A stretch of 64,000 nucleotides of DNA from Cladorrhinum sp. PSN259 (lineage: Eukaryota; Ascomycota; Sordariomycetes; Sordariales; Podosporaceae), in contig MU867107.1 in the NCBI GenBank assembly GCA_033725935.1, positions 62,001 through 126,000 on the forward strand, read 5' to 3'. The notes under the pieces are model-generated. The model did not search any database, was not told where the DNA came from, and saw nothing but the letters and a program-made list of their open reading frames with translations. Shown in pieces: positions 22,489 through 34,454 of the stretch (its first letter is position 1; the number at the start of each line of letters is the position of its first letter). Both the position numbers and the translations under genes were made by a program.

Positions 22489-24326
22489 GTTGACGGTTTA
22501 GGAGTGAGGTTCGAGTTTCTGGTGTCCAAGCATTCGATTGAGAGGCTCTCAGGGGCGTCTGCCTCCTGTTTATACTCTTCAGACCACAGCATCGAAGCCC
22601 ACGGTTCCAAGTTTCTGATGTGGCAGGTGGACTGGAAGTTGAATCTCCGGCACCTGGATCGGGTTGGTGATACCCAACGGCCCGGTTACCCAAGCCATTG
22701 TACTTGGTCATGTCGAGTAAGCGCGGATGGTGGCGTCCGTTGTTTTTTGGACCAGAAAGGTAGTATCGCTTGGACCATGGTGGGCGAATTGGATCAAATG
22801 ACCCGGCATTTCGTGTATTTATCCGCTCAACGCCCCATGCACCCCACAAACCGGGTTACGTTTGATGAAACCACGCGTTCGAGCCCGGAATCTGTCGCCG
22901 ATTTCTCAGGGGTGGATTGTTCATGCTGCATGGATTCGGGACGATCACCCGTCCGAATTGGGCCAGAATTTGAAGCGCACCAGTATCAGGGAAGAAGGAA
23001 GCTTTTTCGCTAAAAGGCTTTTGTCGAACAAAGTTTTCTTTCTTTCTTTTTTCTGTTCACAAGGGAACAAAAAATCATCGAAATGAAAAGGAAAAAGTTC
23101 ATCTGAAACCTACGTCACTGATGGATGAAGATTCGGTTGTCGGGTAGGTGAGAGTGGAGTGTCACGAGTGCATGAAGATTGAAGGAGCCTTCCAGAACTA
23201 CCAAGTGGGACCTGCAATCAATATCGAACCGCTTGACCATGATTTATCAGCCTTGAATTTCCAGGTTTGGGTGTGAAGAGCAAATTCGGTCCTTCCCTCT
23301 GGGCACGGCATAAGGTGGGTGGCTTCGAGAGTGGGCTGTGGGAACTAATTCCAGCCATGCCGCAATCCACGCAATCAGTTGGGAGGATCCATCTCTGATC
23401 AAGGTTTTGAGTTTGTTTAATTCGAGCAGTTGATTTAGTTTGGTTCTTATGAATCAAAATGCGAAGCTCAAAGGTTCAAAGGGTTTCTTACTGAAATGCC
23501 ATGGTGGACATGGTCCTCGAGAAACGTACGGGAAAGCAAGCTGATTTTGTGGGAATCAGGGCTCCCAACAATTGAATCATCCAATTATTTTGTTTGATCA
23601 CTTTAGATTTCCATAGTTGATTTCATTGTTGGGCGCCCTGGTGGGGATGTCATCGAATTGCCTGTTTAGCCAGTCGGTTGTTTTTGAGATCGGGACACAG
23701 GTTTATACTTTCATTGTTAACCTGGGTCGAATGATACCTAAAAATAAAATAAAAATACAAAAGAAGCCGGATAAACTAGACTTCGAACTAGTTGTCGTCA
23801 TGGCCAATACAACCCAAGCCTAGATAGGGAGCAGGTGCATGTAGGCTGTCTTGCTGACAAATGTCCTTGGTGCAGGTAACACCAGGCAGTTGAGTAGCTA
23901 CCTATGTATTGCCTCACGATTACCCAAATAGGAAAGATGAAGATCTTTGGACCTCGAACCATAAGATCACTGAAGCCTGCAAAAGAGATCCCTTTTGGTC
24001 GACAGCTAGATGTTTCACACTGTGCGAATTCCGACGATTAAAATCTTCCACAAACCTTAACACGCCCTGCCGCCTTTGAACTCTAAAGATTTTCTTTTAG
24101 GTCGCCAAATCGCAGCCACCACAAAGTAAAACAAGAGCACAAAAAAAAAAAAAAAAATGTTTAACAATGTATCAAGTTTGAAAATGTCTTTTTGTTTTTG
24201 CTACCAAAAAGGCAGTCACTGTCATGTCTTTCCCTTCCCTATCATCGTCAAACATCTGTCTACCAAACGCTGCGGTATCAGTCATTCTTTGTCGCAACAA
24301 GTTCTGTATAAACCCCTGCGTTCAGA
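22489..24326. other. Intergenic, 1.8 kb, nothing recognised
   Basis: It contains the promoters of the LPMO and of the caspase-like gene. An A-run at 24141-24156 precedes the latter. Overlapping ORFs at 22500-23010 look like chance. Confidence 0.45.
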
Positions 24327-25734
24327 ATGCCGTTGCCAGATTTAAGTGATCCAGTGGGCAAGGTAGACACCGCGCCAATCAGGATAGCCTTCAGCATTTA
24401 CGAGTACCTCAATGAAACCAGGCCGATGCAACGAGCCGTGACGGAAGCTACCGTCACTATGTCTTCACTTTCTGCCAAGGCGAGGAGACTTTTGAGCCGC
24501 GAGGCAGCCCGGGCTGATGCGGTACATGCCTCCCAGACCTGGCAAGAAGAGCTCGCGCTTTGGGAGCCCGAGTCCAGTTCGGACGGCGACGAAGATGAGG
24601 ATGATGATGATGATGGTGACTCGGATTCTGTACATCGCTCGGACGATGAGACTAGCCGACCATCTTCTACTCTAAAAGGCAAGAAGAAAAAGAAGGCAAA
24701 AGGACTCTATCAAGCGGTCAGAGTGATATTGCTCTCCTGGGATTCCTCGACGCGAACAGAAACGATGCAGCAACAAACCATCATGCAGGCTTTGAGGTCC
24801 CTGTTTCAAAATACGTTCAGGTTTGCCGTCCACACCGTGAGACTACCTGGGAGTGAGGGAGCACAAACGCCTGATGGATTCTTGATGGAGTACTTGCTCA
24901 GGAACAACCTGCTTGACAGGAGTGATGCTCGGAATACCAAGGACGAATTGGTCATCCTAGTTTATGATGGGTCCTCTGTTTTATCCGAGGTCTATGATGC
25001 GTCTGTTGGGTTAACGGGATCTAATGCGAAGGAGAGTCTCTTTTTGACGCACCCCGGGTGAGTACTTACCTTTCTGCCTTAGCTTTGAGTATTTTATGAG
25101 TGGGACGTGATTAATAGAAATGAGCAGAGGCCACATGAGAATGCCATTCGACTGGCTGGAGAAACGGCTCGCCCATGCTCCATACCACTCTCTGATCATT
25201 ATGAACTGCCGGTACAACCCGTGTGAGGTCCTGGACAGACAAATAGGAGTGAATATGGTCTTGGCTGCCGTTGGTCCAAATTTGGGATTTGGGAGTGAGT
25301 TCAAGAAGGAAAAGACGGACGAAGCACAGGACAAGACCTCGACAGAAGGAGAGTCGGAGTATTTCAGTTGTTCGTCAGACAGTTCATTGGGGTTTCTCGA
25401 GACGCTGCTCATCGAATTGAGTAAGCCTCCCCAGAATGGCCCAAAGCGACTGTCGGTCAAAGATCTGTATGAGCGGGTCCTGAAGAGTCATGACGCTGAT
25501 CCCGGAGAGCCGTTTCCGTTCTGTGATTTTGTCTCGGGCAAAAAGAAAATCGAGGATGAGAGCAAAGACATGCTTTATTTTGAGCCACTGCGTGGTGTTG
25601 ATAGGGACGGATGGCAGGTGCTTGGAGAAGGTGATGGGGAGCTTGATGAGGTGGATTCTGGTACGCCGGTGAAAGGTGACTCGGATCTGCTGCTGGTTTC
25701 TGATAGTGGAAAAGAGAAGGCCCCTGACGTTTAA
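24327..25734 (+). CDS. Degenerate caspase/metacaspase-like protein
   Basis: Two exons (24327..25057, 25128..25734), 445 aa. The acceptor is a tandem NAGNAG (25124/25127), so two forms one residue apart are possible. The N-terminal helical region is followed by an acidic Asp/Glu run (about 90-100) and a Lys-rich patch. From about residue 130 the order of secondary-structure blocks follows the fungal caspase-like domain. A first strand AVRVILLSWD comes first, then DELVILVYDGSS where active enzymes have a YYGGHG-type His strand, then HSLIIMNCRYNP where they have a DCC-type Cys strand. The catalytic His is absent and the DCC motif is altered to NCR, so peptidase activity is unlikely. It converges on a HET gene. 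Family call is by pattern only. Confidence 0.55.
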
Positions 25735-25835
25735 TTCGACTCTCATATCAGCCTCTGTAAGACACCCCCGAGGCTTAATACATATGTGTGTAGTCCATTA
25801 CATGCACTTGTCTGGATGAGATGACATGGTGTACT

Positions 25836-28200
25836 TTACAATACCTCAATAGTCTCAACCTTTCCAGCCTTCTTGAACAAGGCCAAGCTGTCTACATGTT
25901 TTGCGTCCCACATCCTCTGGGTATGAAACAAACCAACTCTCCAGTACTTGCCCGGATTACTGGGGATGGTATGAACAATCAACCCAAATGGAGCTCTCGG
26001 TTCCTTGTCACCACAACGGACGGCAGTATCCATGTCCACATTTTTCTTGTAACTTCCGAGCAACAGCCACTTATATTCTTGAACGTCCGGAACATCTGTT
26101 GCTGGGTGTCCATTGGGCACGGACGAACCCAAGAAAAAGCTATTTGTCGCGAATCCGTCTTTTGAACTCGTTTCCGAGTAACTGTCGACAAAGTCACTGA
26201 GCCAGACAAATCCCGCATAATCACCGTCCATGGGGGTTTCCTGAGCCGATAAAGCCGAGGTTCTGATCATTTGCAAGCAGCTAGGGTCAAGAACCACAGT
26301 GGTGATGTGTAGGCTCGCTCGTCGAATTTGTCCAAAAGGATTTGCCCCAGCAAGGGTTACCTCCGGCGTAATGAGTTGGTATTCAGGCCTAACATCCTCA
26401 ACGCGGTTATAGTGAGATCTGCTGAGCTCCCATTGCCTTACCATGCTTTCAGTATATCTGGTAAGCAGGAGACGACTCCAGGAGGGAACGACTTCGGTGG
26501 TGCGCTGAAGGATCGTTAGATGCACCGATTTGAGCCGATATTCCGACCCATCCCACATCAAACTGCGAAGGAGATCTCGTTTCCAGAACCCGCAGCTATA
26601 TTCATCGTTGAGACGACTCTGGACAGCCCTCGCAAGACCGGCTAATGCCGGTAGCATATCTGAAATCCTCGTGAATGATGAATGATTGAAGAAAGCGTAG
26701 GAAGATAGTACCGAGGCCCACCAGTCATAAATTGCGTCTTGACTTGTCGAGGTCAACAACTCGGAGAGCTGAGTCTGGTATCCACGCTGCAGATTTTCGT
26801 ACCTGCCCTCCACCAACTCCTGGCCCGAGCCTACAGATCCATAACAGCTGCCACAGACGAAATGCACATTGGAGTTACCAAAAATGACCTGACGGGTCGA
26901 GAGGATCTGCTCCTGGAGGACCCAGCCTCTCTGGGACCAGGGTGGGAATTCTTTGTCCATGCTGTATGTCGACTGATGGGCCTCGGACAACCAATAAACG
27001 CCGCAGCCCAGAGGAATTGCATACTTGAATTGCAATTGGTAGGACCCCGAGATATTGGGTTGAAGCTGCGAGTAGAAAGGCATCCTAATTGTTGGCCCTC
27101 GCTGAGAGAGAAAGCCTTCCACGCATGAAGTCGAAGATGCAGCACAAAGCGTGGCGTAAGCATTCCCGTAGATCTTGTCCATGTCCTGACACTGTTGCTC
27201 CCAATCGGACACATCGTCTTGCAAAATACAGAGAGCGTCGATCCAGAGATATGGGATTGACAAAGCCCTGGTGACATGGATGGCATCACGCAAAACTGCC
27301 GGCATCTCGCTTTCCTGAATGCCTGTCCGTCTGTCTGGCAGGGTAGATGTTGTTGTTTTTAATTGACCTTTCGAATCTTCTTCGGTACCCCAGCAATAAC
27401 TCAAGGCCGTGTATTGAACAGTGCTTGTGCTGAGTGCCAGTTCATCGCGCAGGACCAGCCTTGGTGGTTCTTGCGCAACGTCGAGCAGGCGGGCGGGAAC
27501 AAATGACCCATCAACCAGGGGGTGGGCGTGAGTAGAAACGCAATGCCCGATATAGCGCTGGATCGAGGCAATGTATCCCTCCCCCGAGTAGCTCTGAGTC
27601 GCGTTGCCGGGCAGACTAAGCCAGTACTTCAACTCCTCCGTGGAACCTAACTCCCGCGGTGTCAGATAGCGGAACCACATCGAAGTGAATGTACTAACTG
27701 AATGAATTCTCACCTCGCACGCCTTCTGCTACACACCGAAGTTCTATCCCTTGATCGAATCCGCCGACAATCAGCAGAATTCTTGTCCCCAGCCACCTCT
27801 TCCCCATTTTTTCCCACGTCTTGAAGTCATGAAATATCTGGATGGAAACTTTGCAAGCTCCCAGGCCAGCAATGCGCTTTCCGGATATGCGTGCCACTAC
27901 CGTGTCGACGTCCCGAGAGAGAACAACATTACGAAGGAAGCGACAAAAGTCACACCTTTCATTATGTGCTGATTCATTTAGGAGAGGGAGGTCTGGAAAA
28001 GTGTCAATAAGAATATAGTCGGTGGATATTCCATGGCTTGGGCTGTTCGTGGATTTCCGGCTGCCTTTCAGCGTCAGGTATCTATCGCCATTGTCGTGGT
28101 ACCTTTCTTTGATCTTTAATCCGCCGTCTTGGAACGCTCCTTTTTGGCATGACTTGCAGAGCTTCGCCAGGGGCAAATCACCGTCTCCAGACTCTGCCAT
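25836..28200 (-). CDS. HET-domain (heterokaryon incompatibility type) protein
   Basis: Two exons (28200..27714, 27646..25836), 765 aa. The 67-bp intron was placed with a GTGAGA donor, CTGAC branch and TTAG acceptor; a direct read-through would change frame. The N-terminus has the C-x2-C and C-x2-C pairs common before HET domains (LCKSC, CDFC). The HET core shows YTALSYCWG, then IPYLWIDALCILQDD..DWEQQCQDMDKIYGNAYATLCA, and ends near WSQRGWVLQEQILSTR. The C-terminal half is poorly conserved. HET proteins trigger a cell-death reaction after non-self recognition, although most genomic copies have no known partner. Its 3' end faces that of the caspase-like gene 101 bp away. Confidence 0.92.
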
Positions 28201-28600
28201 GGCAATGATGTTTAGGGAAGATATACTCACCACAGTTAACTGGAGAAGATTGATGCCTTACGGCTTACGCACCCCTCCACCAAATTTCCCTCGTGGGGGG
28301 ATTTCTGACCTTTTGACCAATCCGCATCCTTCTTGGCATTTTCTGTCAAGTATGTAAACTAGACTAAGTGTTTGGGATAGTTGCCTGTTTGGGAAACTCT
28401 GCGCAGAGTTGTTCATGTATGTGCCTTTCCGAGATTTCTTTGTCTTTCCCGTACCCCAGCAAACGCAGTATGACTTTCTTAGAACAAAGAAGAACAAAAA
28501 CGGGGAGCTTAAAATATCAAGACCCTTTCGGCAATGGTTTTTTCCCCAATAGCTGTTCCGACCTTTTTCTTCCCAGACAACCTGAACAGACACCGAAATC
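28201..28600. promoter_or_regulatory. Divergent promoter region between HET and pseudokinase genes
   Basis: These 400 bp lie between two start codons pointing away from each other. It must carry both promoters. No specific motif was identified. Confidence 0.4.
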
Positions 28601-30445
28601 ATGCCGATCCATCCAAAGGAGCGGTTCCTTCTTCTTCCCCATCTCTTTACTAGGGACTTGTTGGTGTTTCATTTTATCGACTATGACCGCCGGCAGTACT
28701 TGAACATGACCATTGCGCCCGAGTCGATTCCGCCTATTAATCCGGATGACGCTGACGCAGATATCCGAATTCGGAATTACTGGCATAATTGCGCCAGTAC
28801 ATTTCTGCCCTGGCTTTGCAACTCCTTGGATCTTGAAATTGGCGCTTTCACGGTTGACCCGACCAAGACCGGAGCTGAACTGATTAGTTCCAGCAATGAC
28901 CCAAAAGAATGTCCGGCATACTCCTTCAGCTATCCAACACGAAAAGAATTGGGCTTGGATGACAGTGTGAAGTCTATCAGGAGATTGGAGCTCTTTGAGC
29001 TTGAGCGGTTGGGCCCGTCTGTTGACTTGGTGTCTTTTAAAGATGATGAAAGCGGCGAGGAAACCCAAGTTGGAATTTTCAGATACTATTTCTCTTCCGA
29101 AGGCATCCTCAAGACCATCAAAGATATACAAATCTTGGCTCAGCTTCAATCTCACCCCAATATTGCCCACCTCACCCACGCAGTCCTGGATGACACCGGT
29201 CAAGTCGTGGTGGGTTTTCTTCTCAAAAACTACCTACCGACCAAGCCAATCTTCAACAATACTACGCCTGTCTCCTCGTTCAAGCTTTCCTGTCTACAAC
29301 ACCTCATCGAGCTCATCGACTCGCTTAATCTGACTTACGGCCTCGTCGGCGGTGGGGCCTGGTTCAGCGACATGTACTGGGCCATCAATTTTGACGAATT
29401 GGTGCTGGACTCATTGGCAATATCCAAGTGCATCACACCTGACAATGCACTTCATGATGTCTACCTCTCCGTCGTGGCGATATACGAGGAGATCACTCAC
29501 CAGTATTCTTACGCAGACCTGGCAAATCTATCCCATGCCGACGCTAAAGCACGGGCAACAGAGATCCTGGCAACCAAGGACGGTGACTGGCCTCAGCCTC
29601 CCGAAGTTAAACTCAAGGGTGGAGATATCGAGGACTTTAGAAGGACATTAGAGGATTGGGTGTTCAAGAGGAAGTGGGTGCATTTCCCCGTCAGACATGG
29701 AACGCCGCCCGTGGCAGAGGAGAAATCATCGGATAACTCATTGTATGCGGAGGATATCGACGACGAAGCATCAGTTGGGGAGAAGAGGATCAAGGCGCCA
29801 GAACCTGTGCAGTCCAACAAACGTCCAAGGCGGATGCGAGACGAACTGGACGAAGCATATTTGCCCTCATCTGAGAAAAAGATTGTGTTGAAGGAGGTAA
29901 GGAAAGTCATTGAGGGGAGACATGGCGATAGAAAAGAATGTTTGTTGTGGGATCCAGAGACATGGTCAGTATGCTGCATTCCCTTTTTCAACTTAGAATC
30001 CATAACTAACTCGATGCGCAACAGGAAACGGGACGCTTCGCTCCCACAGCCAACGGACAACCCGACGGTCAACTGGCTGAGAGTCCCCGAGATCAAGAAG
30101 AAAACTGGGTCAGCTGTCTCGTTGGAAGAAGAGAATTTCAGCCAATGCGATGAGATGCCATTTTTGGGTAAAAATGCACAAGTTGTCCATCGAGATGAAA
30201 ACCTTGAAAGCAACAACGAGGAGGAGAAAACGAACAATGTGGGCGTGGAAGAGAAGGAACAGGTTGAAGAGAATGAAAATGACGAAGACCACGAGATCCT
30301 CAGGGTTGCGCAGGAAATAATTCGAGCGGCAAAGGCGACTGTCCGGACTACAAATTTTGAACCTGAGAAGACGGAGGAGGAAGGGTATGAAAGTGATGAT
30401 GAGGGGGCAAATGCCACAGGGGAAGAGACGCAAGTTGAGCAGTAA
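28601..30445 (+). CDS. Protein-kinase-like (likely pseudokinase) protein with acidic C-terminus
   Basis: Two exons (28601..29964, 30025..30445), 594 aa. The 60-bp intron has a CTAAC branch and is in frame, so unspliced RNA would add 20 residues. Residues about 170-300 follow a kinase fold: a helix-C-like ILKTIKDIQILAQLQSHPNIAHL, a hinge-like VVVGFLLKNYL, then a helical lobe. Where fungal relatives have a HGDIxxxN catalytic loop and a DFD/DFG motif, this one has TYGLVGGG and LDSLAIS, so phosphotransfer residues are missing. The C-terminal 200 residues carry a basic patch (NKRPRRMRDE) and Glu-rich coiled-coil segments. The start could be the ATG at 28706 instead. Function unknown; proposed pseudokinase scaffold. 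Confidence 0.6.
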   Translation: MPIHPKERFLLLPHLFTRDLLVFHFIDYDRRQYLNMTIAPESIPPINPDDADADIRIRNYWHNCASTFLPWLCNSLDLEIGAFTVDPTKTGAELISSSNDPKECPAYSFSYPTRKELGLDDSVKSIRRLELFELERLGPSVDLVSFKDDESGEETQVGIFRYYFSSEGILKTIKDIQILAQLQSHPNIAHLTHAVLDDTGQVVVGFLLKNYLPTKPIFNNTTPVSSFKLSCLQHLIELIDSLNLTYGLVGGGAWFSDMYWAINFDELVLDSLAISKCITPDNALHDVYLSVVAIYEEITHQYSYADLANLSHADAKARATEILATKDGDWPQPPEVKLKGGDIEDFRRTLEDWVFKRKWVHFPVRHGTPPVAEEKSSDNSLYAEDIDDEASVGEKRIKAPEPVQSNKRPRRMRDELDEAYLPSSEKKIVLKEVRKVIEGRHGDRKECLLWDPETWSVCCIPFFNLESITNSMRNRKRDASLPQPTDNPTVNWLRVPEIKKKTGSAVSLEEENFSQCDEMPFLGKNAQVVHRDENLESNNEEEKTNNVGVEEKEQVEENENDEDHEILRVAQEIIRAAKATVRTTNFEPEKTEEEGYESDDEGANATGEETQVEQ

Positions 30446-30793
30446 TCAGGCAGGGAAGTTAATTGAGAGTCTTATTGTGCCAAAGCGATAACCTTGGATC
30501 AAAGTTTGCATGAAATTCAAAACTCTCTTTTTGCGACACACAATTGCCCCGCCTTGCAGGCTGCAGCAAAGTGACGGCAGTGAGTCGGGTGCCTTCCAGG
30601 TTAGGTGACCTTAACTCGCGACTGTCAAAGCTACTCTTGACGGAACCTCTTCTTTCTCGACTTTACAGTTCCATCCGGTTCTCCTTTGTCCATTCACCGT
30701 ATCATCATCGATCGCCGTAGACAAGCAACACGGTCGATCACCAACCTCAGTTCCGTTACGGCGCATACCGAATCTACCATCGCTGGACTAAAC
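30446..30793. other. Intergenic, promoter of the 2EXR gene
   Basis: Nothing specific was recognised. An open frame continues upstream of the chosen ATG at 30794 but has no ATG of its own. Confidence 0.4.
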
Positions 30794-31749
30794 ATGTCGC
30801 ACCACTCGCTATCGCGTGGGTTCGCCAAACTTCCCACAGAGATCAAGCTCATGATCTGGGAGTACGTTGCAGAGTCATCGACCCCCCGCATCCATCTCGT
30901 TCCCTTTCTCTGCCCTAGGCGACAGAACCACCGATACCGAAAGGCAATCAAGCGCTGGGCGACATGGATTCAAGCCAGACACCCATCGCCTTCGATCCCG
31001 GATCTCCGCCAAACCTGCCGCATTGCGCACAATGTCCTTGGCGAGAAATGGGGAGTGATGTCGAGACATAACCTATGCGCCAAGTCGCGTATCGCTATCT
31101 TCCAGAAAATGCATAACCTCGCCATCGATCTCGAATGGGACCTTGTGTACCACAATGAAAACTGGATGTCGATGGAAGGAAACAATTCAATCTTCTCGCA
31201 GTCGTACTTGAGCGCCGCCAATATAGCGGTCAAGTATATCCCACGCCGCCCAAGCGACAGTTGCAAATTCCACCACGAGAGCGACCGAACTGCGGGAGAG
31301 AGGGATATCTGCTACCGATGCGTAAGCGATTTTGCCACTAGATTCAAGAATCTGAAAAGATTCTACGTGGTCGTCGAAGCTCAATTGGCCTACATATCGA
31401 TGGTCGAAGACCAACAAGGATCAGATGGAAGGGTCGTCGCGCTCACTGGAAGGGGTCCTCCATTCTGGGAAACCTCTGGTGGCAAGGAATTTGCTGTCAT
31501 CACCGCACCCTCTACGGTGCAGGACATGCCTGAATACTTTGAGATAACGCATGAGAGCGTTATGGGCGCATTTCGGGATCTGGAAAGGCTTTCTAAGCAT
31601 TATGTAAGTGTTACTAGTTCTTTATAACTGCTCGCAATTTAGTCTCGAGGGCTGTAACTGATGGATAACAGGTGGCAAGAAAAGATTCAATTCCATGCGC
31701 TCGACGCGTCCAGTTCATGATACTGTTGACCAATGCCCCAGAGCGATAG
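30794..31749 (+). CDS. 2EXR-domain protein
   Basis: Two exons (30794..31603, 31672..31749), 295 aa. Near the N-terminus is FAKLPTEIKLMIWEYVAES, the F-x-x-L-P-x-E-I-R/K-x-x-I-W signature of the fungal 2EXR family, followed by PRIHLV and LRQTCRIAHNVL, the second conserved block. The rest is typical of the family: weakly conserved, with WDLVYHNENWMS and KNLKRFYVVVE blocks. The 68-bp intron has a GTAAGT donor and an AACAG acceptor, and the last exon adds 25 residues. The family is expanded in filamentous fungi, is distantly F-box-like in its opening helix, and has no proven role. Confidence 0.78.
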
Positions 31750-32308
31750 GGGTTCAAAGTTGGCATCTGCAATTTGTCTGGTAGGACAGGGGCTCCAAAA
31801 TCCGGAGGGCCCAGAATATTGCCAGGATCTCCTAAATGATAGTTCCATACATTTAGAAGAACTGAGATGTAAAACTTGCCCAATTTGGGAATTACAGCAT
31901 GATTGGAAATCAACCCTCATGCCTGACCAACAATGTCACGCTACAATGCGGCTAGGTCGGTCTGAGAACCAACAATGATACCTGTTATCCCCGAGTAAAT
32001 GACTATAACTCCATTATTATTATCAATCGGTGGTGTTACTAGTATTCGTGATTGCAGATCTTGAATCACAGACTTGGCTGTCAGCGGTCCTAGTATTTTT
32101 TACCGAATATGGCAAGCCTTGCAAGTCATCATGCTTCCCCGTGGCAACGGAGAAATGGGAATCCGAACAATCCGCAACGCGCTCCTCGCTCTGCTTAGGT
32201 CTCGGAGTATAAGAACCCTCTTGTTGTCCAACATCTCTGTGTTCTCGACAGACACAATCTGAATCGACACTCTCATCACCCAATATCCATAAAGCCAATC
32301 CCTTCAAA
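31750..32308. other. Intergenic, promoter of the secreted DUF3237-like gene
   Basis: A TATA-like AGTATAAG occurs near 32205, about 100 bp before the ATG at 32309. Otherwise nothing was recognised. Confidence 0.4.
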
Positions 32309-32878
32309 ATGAAGTTCTCGACCCTCACCGCAGCAGCCTCCAGCCTACTGGGCATCACTATGCTCCCAGGAGCAAGCGGCACTCCCACAGCGGCAGGCCT
32401 CACCCACCTCGGGACAGCAAACCTGACGATTGGCACTACCGTTCCAATCGGCGCTGGACCTCGCGGAGACCGCAACTTCTATCCCGTCGTAGGTGGATCA
32501 TTCTCCGGGCCCGCCATCTCCGGTACGTACAAAGCATCCTTTGTCCATAACCTAAGCATAAAAAAAGACTGACTCCATCTAAATTACAATGTAGGCACCG
32601 TCTTCCCTTCCGGCGGCGATTGGGGTCTGGGTGACCAGACCGCGGGCCAATTCTACGTCGACGCTCGGTTTATATTGCACACTGCGGACGGAGCAAATAT
32701 CTATATTGAGGCCAACGGCCCGCAGCAGCCCGACGGGACGTTTTACACGCGCATCAAGCTCGAGACTGGAAACGAGACGTATTACTGGCTGAACGGGGTG
32801 GTCGCAGTCGGTGTCACGACGATTGATCCGAGCTTCCAGTTTCTCATTTCTGAGTTCTGGAGGTTGGAGGTTCTTTGA
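32309..32878 (+). CDS. Secreted DUF3237-like protein
   Basis: Two exons (32309..32522, 32595..32878), 165 aa. Residues 1-24 look like a signal peptide ending near PGASGT. The body fits the small beta-barrel DUF3237 family: VVGGSFSGPAISGTVFPSGGDW (split by the intron), then YVDARFILHTADGANIYIEANGP, and a C-terminal YWLNGVVAVGVTT. DUF3237 proteins are mostly uncharacterised; some are secreted in fungi. The intron uses GTACGT and ATGTAG, and the two halves of the conserved GG-GDW segment join exactly across it. Function unknown. Confidence 0.8.
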
Positions 32879-34454
32879 TGACAGGTGATTTGCAACGGAG
32901 AGCGGGGGCCGGGGAGAATGGGAAGTGAAACAATTGTTGACTGAGGTCAAGGGGGCCCTACTAGTATTCTACCACCCCCACCTCGGTTTAACTACTTGCC
33001 TTGTTAAGCTAGATTTAGAGTTATAATTTCATAAATGACCTCGTACCCTCCTTCTATCCGTAGAGTGCGAGAGAGTTTTTATCAGGGCTGCGAAGAATAC
33101 CGTATGCCTTTAACTTACCGCTTTGACTAACGAGAGTATTGATATCATTGCATTCTTGAGATATTAGCTATGAATGAGTGGTATTAGATTACTGACTAGG
33201 AAACAATGGGCTTGTCAAGATGTATAAAAGGGGTGGGCCGGGTCGGATCTTACTTTTTCAGACTAATCAGGGGCCCATAATTTGCAAATCATCCAAATGG
33301 AGCAAATTGAATATAACAAGACAACTGAGATTTGACAAATAAAAAGCAAATAAAAAGCGACTGATTTATTTGTATTTGCTTTACTCCATTCCCGGGAAGG
33401 AGCATGCTGAATGTGGTAGTATAGGAAAACCACCACCCCAAAACCAGCCCACTATCCCAATCCACAACTGGAACCTCAAACCGCGTTTGCTCCGTGCTTA
33501 CTTTACGAACCGAGTCTGAAGCTTCTTGCAAAGGGACATCAGACGTCTGAGAAACTACCCAAGATTATCCGTGGGTACCCGAGCTGTTGTTCGTCTTGAA
33601 AAAGGAAGTCTCGCTATTCATTACAACCACCACAACCGTGTCAACCATGCTAGAAACTCCTCAAGACAGGAGGAGGCGGCAAGTCAGGACACACCCTCAG
33701 GTCCCTTTTCCCCTTCAGTTTTATCAAACTAAACCGGAATTACATCATCCCACGCCACCATCATGGAGACTTGAAGATCCCACATACACCATCATGTATG
33801 TACTCCAACTACAGCAAAAACCGTATTATCATTTTTCAAGCTTTCAGATTCGGAGGGAACCGTCGTGTAGTTCAAAATGCCGGTATCATCAGGTTCCCCG
33901 ACAAGGTTGAAAGCCTTCCGAAGTCTCCTCGCAATTGAGTCTGAGCTGTTCCTCCGTTGACCCCTTTAAGCGAAACTTGTAGCGTTCGTTCCTCAAAGCG
34001 AGCAGAGTTGGTGAAAACCGGAAGAGACTTTCGTTGAACCGCTTGGCAAACCCCGTTCTGCGCCGCCGTTTCTTTGAGAATTCAGTGAGCTTAGTCCAGC
34101 GAGTCATTTCCCCCAGGTTGAAGTGTGCGTGGCGTGGGCTGTAGGCGTCGATGGATAACTGCCCGGTGAATGATGCAACTGAGGAGATGTTCAATATGCC
34201 CTGCGCTTGGTCCACACCGGCGGTGCCTATCCCTAAATTCTGCGCATATTGGCGCTGCCGTAGCATAGGTATCATTTCGAATTTGGATACCGCTAAGCGG
34301 TATTCGCCGTTGAAATGACTGTTGTTGTTGCTCGCGGACAGGGGGTTTGTTTGTTTGCTCGCGCGACCACAGTATATTGCAATTTGCTGGGAACTTGGTC
34401 ATAGGCAGGGAAATTAGCAGAGTGTTTAGGGAGGAATAATTATCGCATCATTGC
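32879..34454. other. Intergenic, 1.6 kb, no supported gene
   Basis: A minus-strand frame at 33889..34275 reads fairly protein-like but has no start context, motif or splice partner. The remainder is AT-rich 3' flanking sequence. Confidence 0.4.

Noticed and set aside
27698..27713. 16-bp GTGAGA..CAG intron in the HET gene
   Set aside because: Too short for the spliceosome; a 67-bp intron with branch site and the same donor restores the frame better.
33889..34275. 128-codon minus-strand frame
   Set aside because: Reads somewhat protein-like but has no recognisable domain, start context or neighbouring exon.
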